A DNA stretch of 19,027 nucleotides from CAYGUK01 sp964352985 (GCA_964352985.1 CAYGUK010000080.1:1-19027), one strand, 5' to 3'. Counted from the stretch's first letter, positions 7,453 to 16,296 are shown. Program-made: numbers and translations. Notes: generated from the letters alone by a model not told the origin.

Positions 7453-8070
7453 GTGACAGGAAGATTATTTGTTATTTCAGCTCCGAGCGGTGCGGGTAAA
7501 ACAAGTTTAGTCCATGGTGTAGTTGACCAATTAGAATGTATCAAGGTATCTATATCTTATACAACGCGTCCTATGCGTCGAGAAGAATTAGACAGTGTTG
7601 ATTATCATTTTATCTCTGTCGAAAAATTTCATGAGATGGTTAATCAAGGCTTATTTTTAGAATATGCCGAAGTCTTTGGTAACTTTTATGGAACAGGTCA
7701 ACATTGGGTAGAAGAACAATTAAGCGATGGTTATGATGTTATTTTAGAAATCGATTGGCAAGGTGCAGAGCAAATTCGTCGTTTGTTTCCTGAAGCGATT
7801 GGCGTCTTTATTTTACCACCTTCACTTGAAGCCTTGCGTACTCGATTATTAAAGCGTGGCCAAGATCAATTAGATGATATTGAGCATAGAATTGAAGAAG
7901 CGCAAACAGAAATTTCACATTACACTGATTACAATTATATTATTGTCAATGATAGTTTTGATCGCGCACTTGCAGAATTGCGAGCGGTTATTTTGTCTTT
8001 GCGACTTAAAATCGGCGCACAACAACATTATCTCTGTGAATTACTCAACAAATTGATGGCGAGTAAATAA
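7453..8070 (+). CDS. gmk: Guanylate kinase
   Basis: Gmk phosphorylates GMP to GDP with ATP and so feeds GTP and (p)ppGpp synthesis. The 205-residue protein has the P-loop SAPSGAGKTSL at residues 9-19, the GMP-binding YTTRPMRREELDSVDYHF segment, FLEYAEVFGNFYGT, and the lid/arginine segment RLLKRGQDQLDDIEHRIEEA. The start is GTG (7453), with AAGGA-like sequence in the 9-base gap after yicC. Location next to rpoZ and spoT is the standard gammaproteobacterial order and makes biochemical sense: GMP kinase sits beside the alarmone enzyme and the omega subunit that takes part in ppGpp binding by RNA polymerase. Confidence 0.97.
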   Translation: MTGRLFVISAPSGAGKTSLVHGVVDQLECIKVSISYTTRPMRREELDSVDYHFISVEKFHEMVNQGLFLEYAEVFGNFYGTGQHWVEEQLSDGYDVILEIDWQGAEQIRRLFPEAIGVFILPPSLEALRTRLLKRGQDQLDDIEHRIEEAQTEISHYTDYNYIIVNDSFDRALAELRAVILSLRLKIGAQQHYLCELLNKLMASK

Positions 8071-8134
8071 AACTTAACGTAAAATAGCAACACTTAGCTT
8101 AATTACATAAAAATAGGTAAGATGGAGAAAATAC

Positions 8135-8347
8135 ATGGCTCGAATTACAGTAGAAGATTGTTTACAAAAAGTAAATAATCGGTTTTCATTGGTAACGATT
8201 GCTTCTAAACGCGCACGTATTCTAGCGACAACAGCAGAAGACCCGCTCGTACCTTGGGAAAACGACAAACCTACCGTTGTGGCACTACGTGAAATTGCCA
8301 GTGGTTTTATCGATGCCAATACGGTCGATCGCAAGGATAATGAATAA
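8135..8347 (+). CDS. rpoZ: RNA polymerase omega subunit
   Basis: Omega is the small core-polymerase subunit that clamps beta' and forms part of ppGpp site 1. The 70-residue protein begins MARITVEDCLQKVNNRFSLVTIASKRARIL, the conserved region 1, followed by KPTVVALREIASGFI. It is shorter than E. coli RpoZ (about 91 residues) but contains all the conserved part. A GGAG-like site precedes ATG 8135. It lies between gmk and spoT, as in most gammaproteobacteria. Confidence 0.96.
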   Translation: MARITVEDCLQKVNNRFSLVTIASKRARILATTAEDPLVPWENDKPTVVALREIASGFIDANTVDRKDNE

Positions 8348-8414
8348 TAATTCAATCCTTTCTCGTGTCACGTCGCCATCTAATTTCCAACAATGATTCA
8401 ATTGGAATGCGCTG

Positions 8415-10526
8415 ATGAGTCAGTTTAATACACTGAAACTAAAACTGCAGGAGTACTTGGATGATGGTCAAGTCAACAGTATTTATGCCGCATATAAATG
8501 TGCTGACTTAGCGCACGATGGTCAAACAAGACGGACCGGCGAACCCTATATCACTCACCCTTTATCTGTTGCCGGTATACTTGCCGACATGCGCATGGAT
8601 GCAGAAAGTATCATGGCGGCAATTTTGCATGATGTATTGGAAGATACCGAAGTGCAAAAAAGTGATATTGCGGCTCAGTTTGGTTCTCAAGTTGCAGAAT
8701 TAGTCGATGGTGTTTCTAAATTAACTCAAATTAAGTTTGAATCTCGAGCGGAAGCACAAGCTGAAAATTTTCGTAAAATGGTTTTAGCGATGGCGCGTGA
8801 TATTCGTGTTATCCTCATTAAACTTGCTGATCGTCTTCATAATATGCGAACTTTAACCGCACTAGATATTTTAAAACGCAAACGTATCGCACATGAAACC
8901 TTAGATATTTATGCGCCGATTGCCAATCGGTTAGGGATGCATAACTTTCGTATTGAATTTGAAGATTTGGGATTTGCCGCACTGTATCCTTTACGTTATC
9001 GAGTTCTTGAAGATTATGTTAAACGTTCGCATGGTAATCGTAAAAAAATTATCACCACCATTGAAAAAGCATTACGCTCTGCTTTAACGCGATCACAATT
9101 GAATTTTGTTAAAATTTGGGGGCGTGAAAAACATCTCTACAGCATTTATAAAAAAATGCGCCTTAAAAAACTACCACTATCACAAATCATGGATGTTTAT
9201 GCGTTTCGTATCATTGTTAAAAATATGGATAGCTGCTATCGCGTTTTAGGCGCGGTACACAATTTATATAAACCCGTTCCGGAAAGATTTAAAGATTATA
9301 TTGCAATTCCCAAAGCAAATGGTTACCAATCTCTTCATACTACATTATTTGGCCCATTTGGTGTGCCCATTGAAATTCAAATTCGTTCTGAAGAAATGAA
9401 TCGCTTAGCTGAGAATGGTATTGCGTCACATTGGATTTATAAATCAGGATCAGAGTCGACCAACGATGCGCAAGTCAGAGCACGTGAATGGTTAAAGAGT
9501 CTTTTAGAATTACAGCAAAATACAGGTAATTCCATTGAGTTTATTGAAAATGTCAAAATAGATTTATTTCCTGATGAAGTTTATGTGTTTACGCCCAAAG
9601 GCGGTATTTTTGAATTACCAAAGGGGGCGACTGCTGTGGATTTTGCTTATGGTGTTCATTCTGATATTGGCAACTCATGCGTTGCCGCGAAAATTGATCG
9701 TAAGTTAGCACCGTTAAGTACTGTGTTAACAAATGGACAAACCGTTGAAGTCATCACCGCACCCAGAGCACGTCCCAATCCTGCATGGTTAAATTTTGTG
9801 GTGACGGGTAAAGCACGCAGCAGTATTCGAAACTATCTGAAAAAACAACGTGCCGCTGAATCCATTTCCTTGGGTAAACGATTGCTCGAGCAAACATTAA
9901 AAGTGCCCATGAAGAAAATTTCAGAACAAAAAATTGAATCAGTCATTGCTCATTATGAATTTAAATCCCTTGATCAACTTTACGAAAGTATTGGCTTAGG
10001 TAATCAAATTGCTGTTGTTGTTGCCAGTCGATTATCGGATGATCATACTCTCGAAAGTAAAGAAGAAAAAATCATGTCGAATAACCAACCTTTAGCTATT
10101 AAAGGAAGTGAAGGCATGGTTGTAACTTACGCGCAATGTTGCCGACCTATTCCTGGAGATGACATTATTGGTGTCTTAGATAAAGGAAAAGGTTTAGTCA
10201 TCCATGTTCAGAATTGTAAAAAAATTGCAAATATCGAATATCGCTCAGAAAATTATATTCCACTTGTCTGGGAAGATAATATCGATCATGACTTTCAAGT
10301 TGACTTACAAGTTGAAATTGCAAATCATCGTGGTGCGCTAGCTTCTTTAGCAACATCGATTGCAAATGCTGAAGCAAACATAGATAACATCAGCGTTGAC
10401 CAACGTGAAGGACGTTATCACAATGTTTCGTTAACAGTATCAGTGATAAATCGTGTCCATTTAGCACGTGTAATGCGCCGTATTCGCGCAACTAAATCTG
10501 TAGTTCGTATCATAAGGAATAAGTAA
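8415..10526 (+). CDS. spoT: Bifunctional (p)ppGpp synthetase/hydrolase
   Basis: The 703-residue protein has full RSH architecture. The HD hydrolase domain includes H48, H72-D73 in AAILHDVLEDTE, and D139 in KLADRLHNMRTL. The synthetase domain contains ERFKDYIAIPKANGYQSLHT. A TGS domain (about 386-447, DEVYVFTPKGG to VEVITA), a helical/zinc-finger-like part with AQCCRPIPGDDI, and an ACT domain (about 625-700) follow. The RFKD (RxKD) motif at 291-294 is the signature of bifunctional Rel/SpoT enzymes rather than the ExDD of RelA, and the hydrolase residues are intact. It should therefore both make and degrade (p)ppGpp. The ribosome binding site before ATG 8415 is weak. ridA begins 3 bases after its stop. 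Confidence 0.97.
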   Translation: MSQFNTLKLKLQEYLDDGQVNSIYAAYKCADLAHDGQTRRTGEPYITHPLSVAGILADMRMDAESIMAAILHDVLEDTEVQKSDIAAQFGSQVAELVDGVSKLTQIKFESRAEAQAENFRKMVLAMARDIRVILIKLADRLHNMRTLTALDILKRKRIAHETLDIYAPIANRLGMHNFRIEFEDLGFAALYPLRYRVLEDYVKRSHGNRKKIITTIEKALRSALTRSQLNFVKIWGREKHLYSIYKKMRLKKLPLSQIMDVYAFRIIVKNMDSCYRVLGAVHNLYKPVPERFKDYIAIPKANGYQSLHTTLFGPFGVPIEIQIRSEEMNRLAENGIASHWIYKSGSESTNDAQVRAREWLKSLLELQQNTGNSIEFIENVKIDLFPDEVYVFTPKGGIFELPKGATAVDFAYGVHSDIGNSCVAAKIDRKLAPLSTVLTNGQTVEVITAPRARPNPAWLNFVVTGKARSSIRNYLKKQRAAESISLGKRLLEQTLKVPMKKISEQKIESVIAHYEFKSLDQLYESIGLGNQIAVVVASRLSDDHTLESKEEKIMSNNQPLAIKGSEGMVVTYAQCCRPIPGDDIIGVLDKGKGLVIHVQNCKKIANIEYRSENYIPLVWEDNIDHDFQVDLQVEIANHRGALASLATSIANAEANIDNISVDQREGRYHNVSLTVSVINRVHLARVMRRIRATKSVVRIIRNK

Positions 10527-10529
10527 ATC

Positions 10530-10910
10530 ATGACTAAAGAAATTATTAAAACCAATAAAGCACCTAGCGCTATAGGAACTTACTCACAAGCTGTCAAAGT
10601 GGGCAATACGGTTTACCTTTCAGGCCAGATTCCCCTTGATCCTATCTCAATGGAAGTAGTCTCAAACCAATTTACAGAACAAACACAACAAGTTTTTCAA
10701 AATATCAAAGCAGTGTGCGAAGCAGCCGGTGGTGATTTATCTAAATTGGTGAAATTAAATGTGTATTTAACTGATCTTAATAATTTTGCTGTCATTAATG
10801 AAGTGATGACGACATTTATGTCTGCGCCTTATCCAGCACGTGCTGCTGTAGAAGTAAGTCGTCTTCCTAAAGATGTCTTAATTGAAATTGAAGGAATAAT
10901 GGTACTATAA
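10530..10910 (+). CDS. ridA: RidA family enamine/imine deaminase
   Basis: RidA hydrolyses reactive enamine and imine intermediates, such as 2-aminoacrylate released by PLP enzymes, protecting other enzymes. The 126-residue protein carries GTYSQAV, YLSGQIPLDP, and the key substrate-binding arginine R104 in PYPARAAVEV, with E120 near the end, all at usual places. It starts 3 bases after spoT, so it is the last gene of the yicC-spoT operon. Its TAA stop abuts the stop codon of the convergent acyltransferase gene with no room for a terminator between them. Confidence 0.96.
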   Translation: MTKEIIKTNKAPSAIGTYSQAVKVGNTVYLSGQIPLDPISMEVVSNQFTEQTQQVFQNIKAVCEAAGGDLSKLVKLNVYLTDLNNFAVINEVMTTFMSAPYPARAAVEVSRLPKDVLIEIEGIMVL

Positions 10911-11642
10911 ACTTTGCGCTGTTAATTCACGAATTTGTTTTTCTACTTCATTCATTAACGCTTCTCGTGTTCTAATAGAGTAATCTTTACTATCGATGGG
11001 GCGGCCGATTGTAACCGTTGCAGTTTGTTCTAAAGTATATTGTTTGGTTTGAGGTGGTAAAATTTCAAATGAACCTTTAATACCAACAGGAATTATTGTT
11101 GCGCCAGTTTGCAATGCCATCATAAATCCGCCTTTTTTGAAAGATCCCAATGTGTTTGTGCGAGAGCGAGTACCTTCTGGTGATATCCAAATCATTATAC
11201 CTTTTTGCATGAGTTCTTTTGCATAGTCGAGATTGCGTAAGGCGACTTCACGATTTTTACGATCAATAGGAGGAAATTCTCCAGCACGTAACGCCCGGCC
11301 AAATAAGGGAATTCGATAAAGTTCTGATTTTGCAAGCATGCGAATGCTACCCGATGGAAAAGCGCAAAAAATAAGTGGTATATCGTAATGACTAATATGA
11401 TTGCTCATAATAATATATTGCGAATTTTCTTGTGGTGTAAATTGAGTTGGATTAATCACTTCTAGATTAACTCTTGGGTAACGTAATAAAGCTTTTGACC
11501 AACGTCTAGCATAATTATCAAAAACATGACGTTTATTTTTGACGATGAGACTTGCAAAGATTACGTTAAAACAATAACGCATTGTTGTTAATACAGTTCG
11601 AGCTACAATCCAATTCGATCTCAATTTACTGGCTTGTTTCAT
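10905..11642 (-). CDS. PlsC-type 1-acyl-glycerol-3-phosphate acyltransferase
   Basis: This is a membrane-associated acyltransferase of the PlsC family, about 245 residues from ATG 11642. Motif I, H-x4-D, is NHISHYD with H82 and D87. Motif III is SPEGTRSR at about 155-162, and a further block reads GATIIPVGIKGS. A hydrophobic N-terminal segment (residues 15-33) precedes the catalytic domain. The family typically acylates lysophosphatidate to phosphatidate for phospholipid synthesis, but paralogues with other acceptors exist. A TTG at 11666 in frame could be the start instead; neither has a strong ribosome binding site. It ends tail to tail with ridA, the stops being adjacent. Confidence 0.88.
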   Translation of the reverse strand: MKQASKLRSNWIVARTVLTTMRYCFNVIFASLIVKNKRHVFDNYARRWSKALLRYPRVNLEVINPTQFTPQENSQYIIMSNHISHYDIPLIFCAFPSGSIRMLAKSELYRIPLFGRALRAGEFPPIDRKNREVALRNLDYAKELMQKGIMIWISPEGTRSRTNTLGSFKKGGFMMALQTGATIIPVGIKGSFEILPPQTKQYTLEQTATVTIGRPIDSKDYSIRTREALMNEVEKQIRELTAQSL

Positions 11643-11852
11643 TTTGTTAACGCTTTTCCTAATCAAATAAAATGATTACTTAAAATATCAAAAAGGATAG
11701 GGAATATTCAAGTAATGTAATAACTCCAAGTTATATCATGTCTCGTATTAAATAAAGTTAAAAAAAATTTAGAATTCGATTTATATTCTTGAAAAAAGAA
11801 AGTAGTATTTAAGTTTGACTATTATCACTTTAAATAAAATTAGGAGAACATC

Positions 11853-12560
11853 ATGCCAAGAGGAAAAGCATCACCAGCAAAACGCACCAGCAAAACCAAG
11901 AAAACAGTAGCAAAGAAGGTAAAAAAACAAGCTAAAGTTATTAAGTTAAAAAGTGATGAACTCATCGCCAAGCTGCAAGTTTGCCAAGATCAAGTTATCA
12001 AACAATTAGCAAAAGAAGTCACTGAGGCGAATCAGAAATTACAATCTGCTAAGGCAAATGTATTAAAAGTTAAGAAAAAGGTTGAAACAGCTCGTAAACG
12101 TCACAAGGAATTGAATGCAAAAAACAGTGTAAAGAAAACAGGCGCTGCACGTACACAAGTTAATAATGCTAAAAAGGCATTGGACAATGCAAATAAAGAA
12201 TTAGTTGCAGTTCAAGATAGCGTGAGTGCGGCAAAAATAGCTGTAGAAAAAGCAAAAATTCGGCACAAACAATATGTTGCAGCATTTCAAGAAGAAAAAC
12301 GCGCTTTAAAAGAAAGTGCTAAAAGTGTAAAAGTTGCAAAAACCGTCAAGCGTAAGACAACACGCAATACCAAACGTCAAGTACAAGACAAAGTCGCAAA
12401 ACATCAACCTGTCATAGAAGAAGCTCATGTCTTTGCTGAGCCTGAAAAAGAGCAATCTAGTTATGTTGAGCGAGAAGCATCATATGACGAAATTGATGAA
12501 GATGAAGAAGATAATTTTAACTCTGTATTCAACGATAATGATATTTTACCTGCAAATTAA
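11853..12560 (+). CDS. Lysine-rich histone-like coiled-coil protein with acidic tail
   Basis: A 235-residue protein in three parts. Residues 1-33 are very basic (MPRGKASPAKRTSKTKKTVAKK and so on), like histone H1-type tails. Residues 34-165 are K/A/E/Q-rich with heptad spacing and no prolines, so a long coiled coil is likely, followed by a second basic patch, KRKTTRNTKRQ (166-175). Residues 186-235 are acidic (EIDEDEEDNFN). There is no signal peptide or membrane segment. A nucleoid- or RNA-binding role is plausible, but the resemblance is compositional only. A strong AGGAG precedes ATG 11853. It precedes trmH on the same strand, with a hairpin between. Confidence 0.75.
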   Translation: MPRGKASPAKRTSKTKKTVAKKVKKQAKVIKLKSDELIAKLQVCQDQVIKQLAKEVTEANQKLQSAKANVLKVKKKVETARKRHKELNAKNSVKKTGAARTQVNNAKKALDNANKELVAVQDSVSAAKIAVEKAKIRHKQYVAAFQEEKRALKESAKSVKVAKTVKRKTTRNTKRQVQDKVAKHQPVIEEAHVFAEPEKEQSSYVEREASYDEIDEDEEDNFNSVFNDNDILPAN

Positions 12561-12574
12561 AATTAAATTTATTG

Positions 12575-12601
12575 AGAGTGGGTGTAAAGCACATCCACTC
12601 T
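12575..12601 (+). other. Intergenic hairpin before trmH
   Basis: An 11-base stem with one G-U pair (12575-12585 with 12591-12601) closes a 5-base loop. No T-run follows, so it is not a normal intrinsic terminator. It may be an mRNA-stabilising or processing stem between the lysine-rich gene and trmH. Confidence 0.5.
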
Positions 12602-12620
12602 TAGCGCATCAAGGGATATA

Positions 12621-13313
12621 GTGGATCAGGATACATTTTTAAAAGCAATTTCACCTATTGGTGTTGAACGATTTATCAAAAAAGTTATTCCCTTCATTTC
12701 TTCTCATCGTCAACAAAAAATAAATCTATTGCTATCACATCGCTTAAGTTCGATTGAGGTGGCAGTAGAAGCACCTGCCGATCCGCATAATGCGGCTGCT
12801 ATCCTGCGTAGCGCAGATGCATTTTCTTGCATGAGTATGCATGTTATAGATGGTGAAGGTTATTCCATGGAAGCACGTAAAACAACACAAGGCAGTTTTA
12901 ATTGGTTATCAATAAAATCACATTCAAATTGTCAACAATTTACAAAACACATGAAGACAAGACAAATTAAAATAGCGGGTGCATTGTTGGATGGTGATTA
13001 TGATTTAGAAACATTACCAATTGATGTGCCACTTTGTGTGACATTTGGCAATGAGCATCGAGGATTAAGTAAAGAATTAATTCATCAATGTGATTATCAT
13101 TTTTCGATTCCTATGTTTGGCATGGTTGAGAGTTTAAATTTATCTGTTGCAGCCTCTATTACATTATATGAAATTACAAAAAGACGACGAGAATATAATC
13201 AACAAAATCCTGAACTTAATCAGGATGACTATTTAAAAACAAAAGCATATTATTATGCTAAAGCAATTTCACCTAGATTATTGAAAGGAATCCTAAATCG
13301 TGATGAAAACTAA
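12621..13313 (+). CDS. trmH: TrmH-family tRNA (guanosine-18-2'-O)-methyltransferase
   Basis: SPOUT-class RNA methyltransferase of 230 residues. It resembles E. coli TrmH (SpoU) in the three motifs: DPHNAAAILRSADAF (motif 1, with the catalytic Arg), VTFGNEHRGLS (motif 2), and IPMFGMVESLNLSVAASITLYE (motif 3, the knotted SAM site). TrmH 2'-O-methylates G18 in the tRNA D-loop. E. coli has trmH immediately after spoT; here ridA, a plsC-type gene and the lysine-rich gene stand between. It starts with GTG 12621 with AAGGG 5 bases upstream. The last codons overlap the start of the EamA-type transporter gene. Substrate assignment rests on E. coli similarity by eye. Confidence 0.85.
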   Translation: MDQDTFLKAISPIGVERFIKKVIPFISSHRQQKINLLLSHRLSSIEVAVEAPADPHNAAAILRSADAFSCMSMHVIDGEGYSMEARKTTQGSFNWLSIKSHSNCQQFTKHMKTRQIKIAGALLDGDYDLETLPIDVPLCVTFGNEHRGLSKELIHQCDYHFSIPMFGMVESLNLSVAASITLYEITKRRREYNQQNPELNQDDYLKTKAYYYAKAISPRLLKGILNRDEN

Positions 13314-14247
13314 GCAACTTTATTTAGGATATGTAGCATTAGCGTTGGCACAAGGCTTAGTTGGAGCCAATATCGTTATCAATAAATTTTTAGTCACATT
13401 ACTACCTATTTTTGTGTTGTTGCAAATCCGATTTTCGATGTCTTGTATAATACTATTTAGTTTTTTAGTTATTAGAAAAATATTTTTTTCACAACCAATT
13501 TTTATACAATTAACAAAGTCCGACTGGTGGTTATTTATCTTTCAAGCATTATGTGCTAACTTTTTATTTAATACATTAATCATCAGTGGTATGTGTTTAA
13601 CGACTGCTATTGCCGCTGGTATTATTACTAGCTTTATTCCAGCATTAATCGCGCTTTTTTCTTATTTAGTATTACACGAGAAATTACCTAAAATGCGTAT
13701 TCTCTCGATCATCTTGGGGGTGTTAGGTTTAATTTTTGTAGGATTAAGTGCGCGGGAAATAAATAGTGGCGATAGTAGTTTGCTTGGTAAATTTATTGTT
13801 TTTTTAGCAATTATTCCAGAAGCTTTTTACACTATTTTGGCTAAACGACAAATTCAAAGTATCGCACCTTATCGTTCTGGTGCTTGGATATTGCTGATCA
13901 CCAGTATTATGTTTATTCCTTTTTCTGTTTTGCAATGGCATGCCGCTGACTTCTCATTAATTAACTGGCAAATCTGGCTTTATTTATTAATTTCTGCAAG
14001 TTTTAGCGCATCATTCTTTATTTTATGGCCGACGGGTTTAAGTTTAGTCCCAGCAAGTTTATCTGCGCTTTTCGTCGGTGTAATGCCAATTAGTGCAATT
14101 TTTGTGGCGTCAATATTTTTAGGGGAACATTTAACTTATTTTGATTTTGTGGGTTTAATTTTTGTTTTAATATCGATTATATTGGGAACGGGATTGAAAT
14201 TTAATCAATATATTCAACATCACCGAATTAATAAATTTCATCAATAG
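13300..14247 (+). CDS. EamA/DMT-superfamily transporter
   Basis: An approximately 315-residue inner-membrane protein with about ten hydrophobic segments. It consists of two EamA repeats (roughly residues 10-148 and 163-300). The end of the first has IPALIALFSYLVLHEKLPKMRILSIILGVLGLIFVGL, and the second ends with VGVMPISAIFVASIFLGEHLTYFDFVGLIFVLISIILG; both are characteristic. Such exporters move amino acids, nucleobases or other small metabolites; the substrate is unknown. It overlaps the 3' end of trmH, so translational coupling is likely. Either GTG 13300 or ATG 13303 may start; AAGGAA sits 9 or 12 bases ahead. Confidence 0.9.
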   Translation: MMKTKQLYLGYVALALAQGLVGANIVINKFLVTLLPIFVLLQIRFSMSCIILFSFLVIRKIFFSQPIFIQLTKSDWWLFIFQALCANFLFNTLIISGMCLTTAIAAGIITSFIPALIALFSYLVLHEKLPKMRILSIILGVLGLIFVGLSAREINSGDSSLLGKFIVFLAIIPEAFYTILAKRQIQSIAPYRSGAWILLITSIMFIPFSVLQWHAADFSLINWQIWLYLLISASFSASFFILWPTGLSLVPASLSALFVGVMPISAIFVASIFLGEHLTYFDFVGLIFVLISIILGTGLKFNQYIQHHRINKFHQ

Positions 14248-14461
14248 AATATTCTAAAGAAAATTTTTAAAAGATCGGATTTTCATAATACTAGGCTAAC
14301 AGTTTTTATATTCAACTTGATTTTTATTATTCATGTATAATCTAAAATATCCCCTTAATGGTGAAGCCAGTATTTTGGTATGAATGCGAGAATAACTAAG
14401 AAATTTGAGTCAGTTAATTTATATTAAACTCTTCGATATTATCATTAAGCTATTCGAATTT

Positions 14462-15037
14462 TTATAACAAATTACAAAAATATCTGTTTGTATTTTCGTT
14501 ATTCTCGGGTTCTGCTTCTCTTATCTCTGGTTCAATAAGATGTTGATGTTCAGGTCTTTGTCTTTGATGGAAAAATCCAATACATGAATTCAGACATGTT
14601 GAAATTGCAGAAGGAATACCTGTTAGAATCAACGCCGTACTAAAAATACGAGTGTGAGTTTGTAGGTTTATTAAATTACGATTATTAACTTGTTGTGGTG
14701 GATTAATCAAAATGACGGATTCAGAAGGAGTTTGAATAACAGATTCACCTTCAGGGATAGCATTTAAAATATTTTTTTTAGTTTCATCACTTAAAATGAC
14801 TGGCGTAAAATATTCACCATTTTCTAATTTAAGTTCATTTTTACAGAGCGGACAGCATTTAGTTTCTTGATATTGAATTGAATCGAGATAATGAGTAAAA
14901 CCGGTTTCATCAAATAAATGGCTGTTACCACAATTTGCTTCAACAGGATTTAGAGTATAGGCTTGATTAAGGGGACAAAAATATTGTTGGTAAATATTAT
15001 TTTCATTGATGATGTTTATATTACTCTCTGGTGTCAT
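14462..15037 (-). CDS. U-box-like protein with hydrophobic segment and C-terminal CaaX box (candidate effector)
   Basis: A 191-residue protein. Residues 18-95 fit the U-box/RING-like E3 ubiquitin ligase fold: YFCPLNQAYTLNPVEANCG, then H40 and LFDETGFTHYLDS, then KCCPLCKNELKLENG, then TPVILSDETKKNIL. This follows the eukaryotic pattern CPI-x-DPV-CGH-WL-CPLC. A hydrophobic segment (131-156) could enter a membrane. Residues 169-181 are rich in Glu. The last four residues are C188-N-L-L, a CaaX box of the geranylgeranylation type. Secreted bacterial E3 ligases (for example Legionella LubX, with U-boxes, and AnkB, with F-box and CaaX) give the precedent. A host-delivered, prenylated ligase is inference; no secretion signal is proven. 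The neighbours are DUF3025 and rubredoxin genes. Confidence 0.6.
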   Translation of the reverse strand: MTPESNINIINENNIYQQYFCPLNQAYTLNPVEANCGNSHLFDETGFTHYLDSIQYQETKCCPLCKNELKLENGEYFTPVILSDETKKNILNAIPEGESVIQTPSESVILINPPQQVNNRNLINLQTHTRIFSTALILTGIPSAISTCLNSCIGFFHQRQRPEHQHLIEPEIREAEPENNENTNRYFCNLL

Positions 15038-15141
15038 TTATAATAAGTCTCATCTAATATTTTATTTTCAATGTATTCTATTTTAGAGACTAAAGATTTA
15101 AATTACATCATGTCTATTTACGTAAGAAAGTGGTTTTAATA

Positions 15142-15170
15142 AAAAGAAAATAAAAAAATTATTTTCTTTT
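15142..15170 (-). terminator. Weak A/T stem at the end of the DUF3025 gene
   Basis: Ten-base arms (AAAAGAAAAT with ATTTTCTTTT) flank the stop codon of the DUF3025 gene and lead into a T-run on the minus strand. It is all A:T, so a terminator role is uncertain. Confidence 0.3.
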
Positions 15171-15980
15171 GGGTCGAAAATATTCAGTATTAAGATAAAA
15201 GTTTTTATTGTTATTATCATTATGCCAGTCAGGAACACCTAGTATAGGTAGCGGCATGAATTTATTTGCACGACTAGGTCTAGGAAGATTTGCAATATAG
15301 TTAGCTGTCATTTTATCGACTTGTTTAAGCTGTTTATTTTGAGGCCATTGATTAAATGTTGATTTGGTTTTAAACATTAAACTCATACCAGTAAAACCAA
15401 TAAAAGGTGATAATGCTTTTTCATAAAGGGCATGACCAAAAATAAAAAAACGCATATGTTTTTTGACTGCTTCACGGCACTGCCAAAATAAGGTATCCCA
15501 GCGAAAATCTAATAATAGTTCTAGCAAATAAGATTCACTTGATGTGACAATAACACCGCATTCATCAAATAAGGCGATTTTATCTTGTGTTGAATTTCTA
15601 ACGTTGTCTTTATTAATTTGTTTTAGAGACTCAAAATAATGAAGTCGATTTATTTGTGCTTTAGTTGTTGGAAAGCTACGCCAAACTAGCATGTTAAAAA
15701 AGTCATGCCAATTATTTTCTCTGGTTTGAATTTCTCCAGATTTATAAATACGTTGCTCATAACCATCGTCAAATTCATGTTGTTGTAAATCTTGTGCGAC
15801 AAATTTAATGGGCTGATTAGAAGCAGTTAATATTTGTTGCTGACTATTTGACAAATCGTCATTAATATCACTGAGCGTTGGCCAAGTATTAAATTTATTA
15901 AATCGTTTTGCAATTTTACTAATGGGTTCAAAAAGCAAAGAGGATTCATAAATAGCATTTTGCCAAGGGAAATCACTCAT
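15159..15980 (-). CDS. DUF3025 family protein
   Basis: A 273-residue protein matching the proteobacterial DUF3025 family. The conserved blocks are WHDFFNMLVWRSFPTTKAQINRLHY (about 91-115), KIALFDECGVIVTSS, LLLDFRWDTLFWQCRE and MRFFIFGHALYEKALSPFIGFTG. The family has no known function and the protein has no signal peptide or membrane segment. It starts 2 bases after the rubredoxin stop and is probably translated from the same message. Whether rubredoxin and DUF3025 work together is not known; the pairing is only a hint of a redox connection. Confidence 0.85.
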   Translation of the reverse strand: MSDFPWQNAIYESSLLFEPISKIAKRFNKFNTWPTLSDINDDLSNSQQQILTASNQPIKFVAQDLQQHEFDDGYEQRIYKSGEIQTRENNWHDFFNMLVWRSFPTTKAQINRLHYFESLKQINKDNVRNSTQDKIALFDECGVIVTSSESYLLELLLDFRWDTLFWQCREAVKKHMRFFIFGHALYEKALSPFIGFTGMSLMFKTKSTFNQWPQNKQLKQVDKMTANYIANLPRPSRANKFMPLPILGVPDWHNDNNNKNFYLNTEYFRPKRK

Positions 15981-15982
15981 TG

Positions 15983-16147
15983 TTAAATTTCTACCATTTC
16001 AAAATCTTCTTTGGAAGCACCACAATCAGGGCATTGCCAATCATCAGGTACGTCTTCCCAGCGGGTACCAGGTGCGATATCATCTTCTGGCCAACCTTCT
16101 TTTTCATCGTAAATTAAACCGCATATAATACAACGATATTTTTTCAA
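15983..16147 (-). CDS. Rubredoxin
   Basis: A 54-residue protein containing the complete rubredoxin signature: YRCIICGLIYDEKEGWPEDDIAPGT, WEDVPDDWQCPDCGASKEDFEMVE. The two C-x2-C pairs bind one iron, and it acts as a small cytosolic electron carrier. The start codon is TTG at 16147, with GGAG 7 bases upstream; no in-frame ATG is available before the first cysteine pair, so the TTG is well supported. It heads a two-gene unit with DUF3025. It is divergent from the peroxiredoxin gene across the 450-base gap at 16148-16599. Confidence 0.93.
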   Translation of the reverse strand: MKKYRCIICGLIYDEKEGWPEDDIAPGTRWEDVPDDWQCPDCGASKEDFEMVEI

Positions 16148-16296
16148 TTTTATTCTCCAGGTTTAAAAAGATTGTGGAGTATAACAAACGTTGTAAATGG
16201 TGGAAGCTTTTTGCTGAATTTTGTCTAGTAAAAAAATTTTTTAAAAAAAGCCTCTGGTTAAGATTTCCTTAAGATTCATTTGATATTATAAATCCA

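Noticed and set aside
8074..8355. ORF antisense to rpoZ
   Set aside because: It mirrors rpoZ on the other strand, whose coding assignment is certain; no independent signal supports translation.
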